Assembly: GCF_011316935.1 (NCBI RefSeq)
Contig: NZ_WLYS01000002.1
Coordinates: forward strand, 372,001 to 436,000
From: Sphingobacterium chungjuense
Lineage (GTDB): Bacteria; Bacteroidota; Bacteroidia; Sphingobacteriales; Sphingobacteriaceae
DNA length: 64,000 bases
Direction of reading: 5' to 3'
Shown here: positions 58,985-64,000 of the stretch, in pieces
Position numbering within the stretch: position 1 is the stretch's first letter
How the letters are laid out: every line of letters begins with the position of its first letter
Notes under the pieces: generated by a model
What the model saw: only the letters and a program-made list of their open reading frames with translations
What the model was told of the DNA's origin: nothing
Database searches by the model: none
Made by a program: the position numbers and the translations under genes

Positions 58985-60064
58985 CTACAATTTGTCGTTA
59001 GAGTTAACAGCGTTCAATTCCTCAAACGCTTGCTTCAAACGAGCCACAAATGCTTCTTCGCCTTTGCGCAACCACACCCGTGGATCGTAGTATTTCTTGT
59101 TTGGCGAATCAGCTCCTTCTGGGTTACCAATTTGCGCTTGCAAATAATCATGGTTCTTCGCATCGTACTGGCGAACGCCATCCCAGAATGCCCACTGCAT
59201 ATCTGTATCGATATTCATCTTGATCGCTCCGTAAGAAAGTGCTTCGGTGATCTCCTCTGGAGAAGATCCTGAACCACCATGAAATACGAAGTTCACTGGT
59301 TTTTGCGCATCCAATTTAAACTTCTCACGGATATATTCTTGAGAGTTGTTCAAAATAACTGGTTGCAATTTTACATTACCCGGTTTGTATACACCATGTA
59401 CGTTACCAAAAGCAGCGGCTACCGTGAATTTATCTGAAACTTTAGATAACTCTTCGTATGCATAAGCTACCTCTTCTGGTTGCGTATACAATTTAGAGCT
59501 GTCTACGTCTGTATTATCTACACCGTCTTCTTCACCACCTGTTACACCAAGTTCGATTTCGATCGTCATACCCAGTGGTTTCATGCGCGCTAAGTACTTC
59601 GCAGAGATTTCAATGTTTTCTTCTAATGGCTCTTCAGAAAGATCCAACATATGAGATGAAAATAAAGGTTTGCCGTGTTGTGCATGGAATTTTTCACCCG
59701 CATCTAACAACCCGTCGATCCAAGGCAATAACTTTTTTGCTGCGTGATCGGTGTGCAAGATTACCGCTACGCCATAATGCTCAGCTAGTAAGTGCACATG
59801 TTGTGCTGCGGATACAGCGCCTAAAACGCATGCTTTAAGATTATCGTTGTTAGCAGTTTTACCAGCATAGAACTGTGCACCACCGTTAGACAATTGAATA
59901 ATAACTGGTGAATTAACCGCTTTTGCTGTTTCCATCACCGCATTCAATGAATTTGTACCAATAATATTAACGGCAGGCAATGCAAATTTATGTTCTTTAG
60001 CTTTCTCGAACAGTTCTTGTACCTGATCTCCTGTCAATACACCTTTAAAATCTTTTAGGCTCAT
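58985..60064 (-). CDS. fba: Class II fructose-bisphosphate aldolase
   Basis: Fba cleaves fructose-1,6-bisphosphate in glycolysis using zinc. The start at 60064 (M-S-L-K-D-F-K-G-V-L) gives 359 residues, as in E. coli FbaA; the frame runs 30 codons further with no support. Zinc and substrate motifs are VILHTDHAAKKLLPW, MTIEIELGVTGGEEDGVDNT, FGNVHGVYKPGNVKL and FHGGSGSS. The gene is divergent from mqnC with a 207-bp gap. A near -7 box (TATCTTTA) lies on the minus strand at 60104-60111. Confidence 0.96.
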   Translation of the reverse strand: MSLKDFKGVLTGDQVQELFEKAKEHKFALPAVNIIGTNSLNAVMETAKAVNSPVIIQLSNGGAQFYAGKTANNDNLKACVLGAVSAAQHVHLLAEHYGVAVILHTDHAAKKLLPWIDGLLDAGEKFHAQHGKPLFSSHMLDLSEEPLEENIEISAKYLARMKPLGMTIEIELGVTGGEEDGVDNTDVDSSKLYTQPEEVAYAYEELSKVSDKFTVAAAFGNVHGVYKPGNVKLQPVILNNSQEYIREKFKLDAQKPVNFVFHGGSGSSPEEITEALSYGAIKMNIDTDMQWAFWDGVRQYDAKNHDYLQAQIGNPEGADSPNKKYYDPRVWLRKGEEAFVARLKQAFEELNAVNSNDKL

Positions 60065-60256
60065 ATGTGTTTTGAGATAAATAATTAAAAATACTTTTGT
60101 CTTTAAAGATACGGAAAAATACATCATATAAAAATCATAGTGTAAAATATACACTATTAAATAAGCGATTTTATTAGCGTTATTTATGGCTTGTCAGCAC
60201 GAACTCATAATTCATATTGTATCGCCAACCACCCTTTACTTATGGTCAAAATCCTG

Positions 60257-60264
60257 TATCTTTG
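60257..60264 (+). promoter_or_regulatory. -7 box touching mqnC
   Basis: TATCTTTG matches TAnnTTTG exactly and ends 7 bases before the ATG at 60272, again implying little or no leader. Confidence 0.55.
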
Positions 60265-60271
60265 TCCTTAG

Positions 60272-61396
60272 ATGAAAGTGAATAATTTATTAGAGCGTGC
60301 TTTACAATTCGACTTCCTGACGCAAGAGGAAGGAGTTTTTCTGTATCATCATGCGGCGACAGCCGACCTAGCTTATGTGGCCAATGAATTGAGAAAAATT
60401 CAAGTACCACATGGCAAAGTCACCTGGCAAATCGACCGTAATGTGAACACCACCAATGTGTGTATCGCCAACTGTAAGTTTTGTAACTTTTTCCGTCGCC
60501 CAGGCCACGAAGACAGCTATATCACCGACATCGAAACTTACAAACAGAAGATTGAAGAAACGTTCAAGTTTGGTGGCGACCAATTGCTATTGCAAGGTGG
60601 TCATCACCCAGATCTAGGATTATCATTTTACAACAACATCTTCAAGGAGCTCAAATCACTATATCCAAATCTAAGATTACATTCTTTAGGCCCACCCGAG
60701 ATTGCACATATTTCTAAATTAGAAAACATGTCGCATATCGATGTCCTCCGCTCATTAAAAGAATCTGGCCTAGATTCCTTACCAGGCGCTGGAGCCGAGA
60801 TACTAAATGATCGTGTTCGTAGATTGATTTCCAAAGGAAAATGTGGTGGACAAGAGTGGTTGGATGTGATGCGTGCTGCACACAAAATTAATCTGCCGAC
60901 CTCCGCAACTATGATGTTTGGCCATATTGAAACGATTGAAGAACGCTTCGAACACCTCGTTTGGGTGCGCGAAGTACAACAGGAGAAACCAGAAGGTAAT
61001 TATGGTTTTGTTGCATTTATTCCTTGGCCATTCCAAGATGATGGCACTTTATTAAAGCGTCTTCGTGGCATCACCAATAATGTGACTGGTGATGAATATA
61101 TTCGTATGATTGCGCTCAGCCGTATCATGCTGCCCAATATCAAAAACATCCAAGCTTCTTGGCTTACCGTCGGTAAGCGTACCGCACAGTTATGTTTACA
61201 CGCTGGTGCGAATGATTTTGGATCGATTATGATTGAGGAAAATGTAGTATCTGCTGCTGGAGCACCGCACCGCTTTACTTCTACTTCGATCCAAGAATCG
61301 ATCAAAGAGGCAGGCTTCGAACCACAGCTACGTAACCAAGTATACGATTTCCGTGCTATACCAGAGCACATGGAAGTACAGGTGATCGATTATTAG
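60272..61396 (+). CDS. mqnC: Cyclic dehypoxanthinyl futalosine synthase
   Basis: MqnC is the radical SAM enzyme that cyclises dehypoxanthine futalosine in the futalosine route to menaquinone. The 374-residue protein has the radical SAM cluster motif C-I-A-N-C-K-F-C-N-F near residue 67. Blocks that separate MqnC from MqnE are QGGHHPDLGLSFY, GLDSLPGAGAEIL, SATMMFGHIETIEER and FIPWPFQDDGT. It lies in the same window as the prenyltransferase of the same route but not in one operon. A terminator follows 28 bases after the stop. Confidence 0.93.
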   Translation: MKVNNLLERALQFDFLTQEEGVFLYHHAATADLAYVANELRKIQVPHGKVTWQIDRNVNTTNVCIANCKFCNFFRRPGHEDSYITDIETYKQKIEETFKFGGDQLLLQGGHHPDLGLSFYNNIFKELKSLYPNLRLHSLGPPEIAHISKLENMSHIDVLRSLKESGLDSLPGAGAEILNDRVRRLISKGKCGGQEWLDVMRAAHKINLPTSATMMFGHIETIEERFEHLVWVREVQQEKPEGNYGFVAFIPWPFQDDGTLLKRLRGITNNVTGDEYIRMIALSRIMLPNIKNIQASWLTVGKRTAQLCLHAGANDFGSIMIEENVVSAAGAPHRFTSTSIQESIKEAGFEPQLRNQVYDFRAIPEHMEVQVIDY

Positions 61397-61424
61397 GTAA
61401 AAAAATATTTCTAATAAACTTTAA

Positions 61425-61453
61425 AAGGGCTTGTAAATAGAATACAAGCCCTT
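61425..61453 (+). terminator. Terminator of mqnC
   Basis: An 11-bp stem (aagggcttgta at 61425-61435, tacaagccctt at 61443-61453) with a 7-base loop is followed by cttttat. Confidence 0.85.
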
Positions 61454-61621
61454 CTTTTATCTCCGCCAATCTCACTACCCTATTGCTACGAGCACCATCC
61501 ACAAAGAGAACATCGCAAACAAGTCTATAACTACTTGACTAACAGACTATAATTTTTCAAAAAAAAGTCGCTAAATTTATTTTTCTTCTATATTTTTACA
61601 AAAAAAAGAGAGAGCTAATCA

Positions 61622-61783
61622 ATGGAAAACGTGATGGAAACGATGGAAAAAAGTTTACTAGAAGACGAGAAATTACTCAGCTTTGATGGACCTGAAGACG
61701 ACGATAGTGACTTCGATGATGACTTGGATCTCGAGGGATTGGACCTGGGTGGCGACGACGATTTCGACGACGACGACTTTTAA
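61622..61783 (+). CDS. 53-residue Asp-rich acidic protein
   Basis: This small open frame starts MENVMETMEKSLLEDEKLL and continues with an almost pure Asp/Glu/Leu/Gly tail (18 Asp and 7 Glu in 53 residues). A purine-rich ribosome-binding stretch (aaaaaaagagagag) precedes the ATG, and a strong terminator follows 57 bases after the stop, giving a complete transcription unit. The first half can form an amphipathic helix; the second half should be disordered and strongly negative. Such proteins can act as nucleic-acid mimics, metal buffers or partner-binding tails. The function is unknown, and no family is recognised. Confidence 0.6.
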   Translation: MENVMETMEKSLLEDEKLLSFDGPEDDDSDFDDDLDLEGLDLGGDDDFDDDDF

Positions 61784-61840
61784 ACAGTGGTTACAAGTAC
61801 TAATCTAGTACCAGCTATTTAGTAGCTAGCATCTTGTACA

Positions 61841-61878
61841 AAACAAAAAGACAGACGCTGTGGTCTGTCTTTTTGTTT
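61841..61878. terminator. Bidirectional terminator
   Basis: A perfect 16-bp stem (aaacaaaaagacagac at 61841-61856, gtctgtctttttgttt at 61863-61878) with a 6-base loop lies between the acidic protein gene and the convergent XRE gene. Confidence 0.93.
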
Positions 61879-61886
61879 TAGAGATA

Positions 61887-62216
61887 TTATCTTTTATGTA
61901 ATTGCTCGTAAAGATCAATTACTTTCTTTTGCAAATCGATCACCTCAAGTTCACGCGTTTGCAATCTTTTGCCTAACTCTTTCATCTCTTCTTGTACGCC
62001 TTTACTTTCTTCAGAATCCGCATCAGATAGCAACAACACTAAGCTAAGCTCAAAAAGGTTGGCAATTTGATTTAAACGAGAAAGATTAACGTCAGTAATA
62101 CCTGTTTCGATTTTTGAAAAAGCCGGAATAGAGATATCTAATCTCTTGGCTACATCTTCTTGACTCCAGCCTCGCTGATGTCTTAAAAGTCTAATTTTTT
62201 TTCCTAATGTGTTCAT
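61887..62216 (-). CDS. XRE-family helix-turn-helix regulator with coiled coil
   Basis: The 109-residue protein has an N-terminal Cro/CI-type helix-turn-helix (IRLLRHQRGWSQEDVAKRLDISIPAFSKIETG, residues about 8-40) and a C-terminal coiled coil (LGKRLQTRELEVIDLQKKVIDLYEQL) likely used for dimerisation. It stands alone between mpl (85 bp upstream) and the terminator. No toxin partner gene is near, so it is not an obvious antitoxin. Its target is unknown. Confidence 0.88.
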   Translation of the reverse strand: MNTLGKKIRLLRHQRGWSQEDVAKRLDISIPAFSKIETGITDVNLSRLNQIANLFELSLVLLLSDADSEESKGVQEEMKELGKRLQTRELEVIDLQKKVIDLYEQLHKR

Positions 62217-62301
62217 AGATAAATTTTGTACTCTTTTGTTTATAGCAGATAGAGCAAATTTAACTAAAAAATATAAAACACAGAAATAAAATAAGAAAAT
62301 T

Positions 62302-63672
62302 CTACGCCTCTTTCAAAAATTTATCGGCAAGACTAGCCATATTCACGCCATTATGAGTGTTTGAACTCATAAAGAGCAAGTTATACCCATTTGAACGAAA
62401 AGATTCCAAAAACGTTTCTAACTCCTCTATATCGCTGATAATGTGGAATGAAGGGTGGTCAAACGCTTTAGCAAGATGATCCTCCAGAACGCCCTTCGTA
62501 ATGTTTTTTTCTTTGTATGAATTTATATTAACGAATGCTACCGCATGATCTGACTCTTGCATACTGTGCTGGTACTGCTTCATCAGGTCTTCTTCTATCG
62601 CATCATAAGGATTTAGTTCGATAAAAGTAACCAACGCTTTGGCCGGAAACTGCTCTTTAATAGCATGTATACTCGACTTTATTTTGGCTGGGCTATGGGC
62701 GAAATCTTGATAAACCACACTACCATTGCCGCTGGCCACAAATTCTAAATAACGAATCGAGCTTTTAAAATCTTGAATCGCATGATAGAATTCATTTCTT
62801 TTCACGCCTAGCCATTCGCATACCGTATATGCTCCGACGATATTCGAAAGATTGTGTTTCCCAAAAACTTTTAAGGAATAATCATGACCACAAACCGACA
62901 CAGACGTCACCCCTTTGTTAATCGTGTACTCTGGCATTTTATAGCCATGTCGATTTATCTTGAGATCCTTGGTCTCTTCTAGAATCTGGTGCAGGCTCAC
63001 ATTGTCTTTATTGTAAATCAATGTGCCCTTCGGCGTAATACTTTCGATAAATTTTCGAAATTGCTCAAAGTAATCCTCACTAGATATTACCGTCCGAAAG
63101 CTGTCCCATTCTATACCAGTTATCAGCGCGATATTGGGGCGATATAGATGGAATTTAGAGCGATTATCCAACGTAGAAGCGTAATATTCATCCCCTTCGA
63201 TGATAATAAGCGGACTGGAATTAGTGAGCTTCACCAAAGAATCAAACCCTTCTAACTGCGCACCCACTAAATAATCGAACTCTACCTGCATCTTCTTCAA
63301 CACATGCATAATCATGCTAGTCACCGTCGTTTTACCGTACGTCCCTGCAATCACCACGCGTGTCTTGTTGATACTTTGTTCGTACACAAATTCAGGATAT
63401 GAATAGATCTTCACTCCGATTTCACGCGCTTTTTTTAACTCCGTATTATCATCTAAGGCATGTTTGCCTAAAATGATCGCATCCAGCTCCTCGGTAATCT
63501 GATCTGGAAACCATCCTAACTCCGCCGGAAAAAGATGGGCTTTTTCCAGACGTGACTTCGACGGCTCTACAATCTGATCGTCCGATCCGGTGATCTGATG
63601 ACCTTGCTCAGCCAAATTAATGGCCAAATTATGCATGATACTACCACCTATCGCTATAAAATGTATGCGCAT
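62302..63672 (-). CDS. mpl: UDP-MurNAc:L-Ala-gamma-D-Glu-meso-DAP ligase
   Basis: Mpl joins recycled murein tripeptide to UDP-MurNAc, so the cell recycles peptidoglycan. The 456-residue protein begins MRIHFIAIGGSIMHNLA, the Mpl form of the Mur N-terminus, has the P-loop AGTYGKTTVTSM (Tyr where His is more usual), IIEGDEYYASTLDNRSKF, and VYQDFAHSPAKIKSSI near residue 325. Length is normal for Mpl, and the mix of motifs separates it from MurC. It follows prmA by 20 bases on the same strand. Confidence 0.93.
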   Translation of the reverse strand: MRIHFIAIGGSIMHNLAINLAEQGHQITGSDDQIVEPSKSRLEKAHLFPAELGWFPDQITEELDAIILGKHALDDNTELKKAREIGVKIYSYPEFVYEQSINKTRVVIAGTYGKTTVTSMIMHVLKKMQVEFDYLVGAQLEGFDSLVKLTNSSPLIIIEGDEYYASTLDNRSKFHLYRPNIALITGIEWDSFRTVISSEDYFEQFRKFIESITPKGTLIYNKDNVSLHQILEETKDLKINRHGYKMPEYTINKGVTSVSVCGHDYSLKVFGKHNLSNIVGAYTVCEWLGVKRNEFYHAIQDFKSSIRYLEFVASGNGSVVYQDFAHSPAKIKSSIHAIKEQFPAKALVTFIELNPYDAIEEDLMKQYQHSMQESDHAVAFVNINSYKEKNITKGVLEDHLAKAFDHPSFHIISDIEELETFLESFRSNGYNLLFMSSNTHNGVNMASLADKFLKEA

Positions 63673-63692
63673 ATCCTTCCTATCCTATCTAG

Positions 63693-64000
63693 CTAATTTT
63701 TCACAAACATCGCCGAACACCAACGATCTACGACGTGGTGATTGTTGCAGATCAAACCAAAAGATTGTGCCTTTTGTTTTAATAGCTCCAAATCCTCGCC
63801 CTCATAAAAGCCTGACACATAAAGTTTGCCACCGGCAATTAAGCTTTGGCTATAGCTCTCCATTTGATCCAATAAAATATTGCGATTGATATTGGCCAAT
63901 ATCACATCAAATGAACGGCCATCAATCTGCTCTTGTGAACCTAACGCCGTCTCTATATTCATGACGTTATTCAACGCACTATTCTCGATCACACTTTGTA
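63693..64000 (-). CDS. prmA: Ribosomal protein L11 methyltransferase, C-terminal part
   Basis: The frame runs off the right edge of the window: beyond the GTG at 63990-63992 the codons remain open (Ser, Gln, then a partial codon). What is seen are about 102 C-terminal residues of an SAM-dependent methyltransferase. FDVILANINRNILLDQM is the PrmA-type motif IV, followed by GGKLYVSGFYEGEDLELL. PrmA trimethylates ribosomal protein L11. The N-terminal domain and SAM-binding glycine loop lie outside the window. Confidence 0.85.
   Translation of the reverse strand, partial: QSVIENSALNNVMNIETALGSQEQIDGRSFDVILANINRNILLDQMESYSQSLIAGGKLYVSGFYEGEDLELLKQKAQSFGLICNNHHVVDRWCSAMFVKN

Noticed and set aside
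60272..61396. Reading of this gene as aminofutalosine synthase MqnE
   Set aside because: QGGHHPDL and GLDSLPGAGAEIL are MqnC-type blocks.
1..64000. CRISPR array, insertion sequence, prophage or integrated element
   Set aside because: No regularly spaced repeats, transposase, integrase, phage structural gene or tRNA attachment site is visible.
1..64000. rRNA or tRNA genes
   Set aside because: Intergenic regions show no cloverleaf-like sequence or rRNA-like stretch.

Overview
The window reads as a piece of chromosome from a Bacteroidota bacterium, most likely of the family Sphingobacteriaceae. Five things point there: a Reg_prop/Y_Y_Y hybrid-type sensor kinase, a TonB-dependent receptor paired with a DUF4249 lipoprotein, the families DUF4783, DUF4230 and DUF4260, futalosine-pathway menaquinone genes (mqnC and an mqnP-type prenyltransferase), and many exact matches to the Bacteroidota -7 promoter box TAnnTTTG. 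I see no rRNA, tRNA, insertion sequence, prophage or CRISPR array. Genus and species cannot be fixed from the sequence alone.

Layout. 1-4.3 kb: a tightly coupled operon with the three 5-oxoprolinase subunits (pxpB, pxpC, pxpA) and an Nramp-fold transporter that lacks the metal-binding motifs. 4.3-4.9 kb: a TetR regulator. 5-11.1 kb, minus strand: an exported sugar-oxidation operon (Gfo/Idh/MocA, tandem DUF1080, Tat-type Gfo/Idh/MocA, GH2). 11.1-17 kb: a 378-bp regulatory gap, two GH43 lipoproteins, and a divergent one-piece sensor kinase that stops after its ATPase domain. 17-21.6 kb: an ABC ATPase with a permease/M1-aminopeptidase fusion. 21.9-23.8 kb: a Crp-family regulator with a PfpI/DJ-1 protein and an ABM monooxygenase behind a CRP-type palindrome. 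23.9-31.2 kb: housekeeping genes (M48 protease, plsY, nadC, gpmI, apt, a polysaccharide deacetylase and others). 31.2-36.8 kb: an outer-membrane/secreted operon (DUF4249, TonB receptor, esterase, propeller protein, lipoprotein). 36.8-41.6 kb: a large FAD/Fe-S dehydrogenase, an Lrp regulator and an EamA exporter. 41.6-44.3 kb: small conserved proteins and a second Crp/Fnr regulator with an exact FNR box. 44.4-47.9 kb: cmk, a conserved hypothetical and topA. 48.2-54.5 kb: a His-rich secreted protein followed by a complete tripartite RND efflux operon. 54.6-64 kb: mqnP-type ubiA, engB, a NatAB-type ABC exporter, fba, mqnC, a 53-residue acidic protein, an XRE regulator, mpl, and the C-terminal part of prmA running off the window.

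The most interesting signals are regulatory and combinatorial rather than one clearly new system. (1) Two Crp/Fnr-family genes each lie beside a palindrome that matches the specificity of their own recognition helix: SRETxxR with TGTGA-N6-TCACA, and PETxSR with TTGAT-N4-ATCAA. (2) Several TAnnTTTG boxes end only 3-7 bases before start codons, implying leaderless or nearly leaderless mRNAs and correcting several start sites. (3) The Nramp-fold protein without metal ligands in the 5-oxoprolinase operon is a candidate organic-acid transporter. (4) The exported dehydrogenase/DUF1080/GH2 operon fits the 3-keto-glycoside route of glycan breakdown. (5) The hybrid-type sensor has lost its receiver and AraC output and has a degenerate ATP-binding G1 box.
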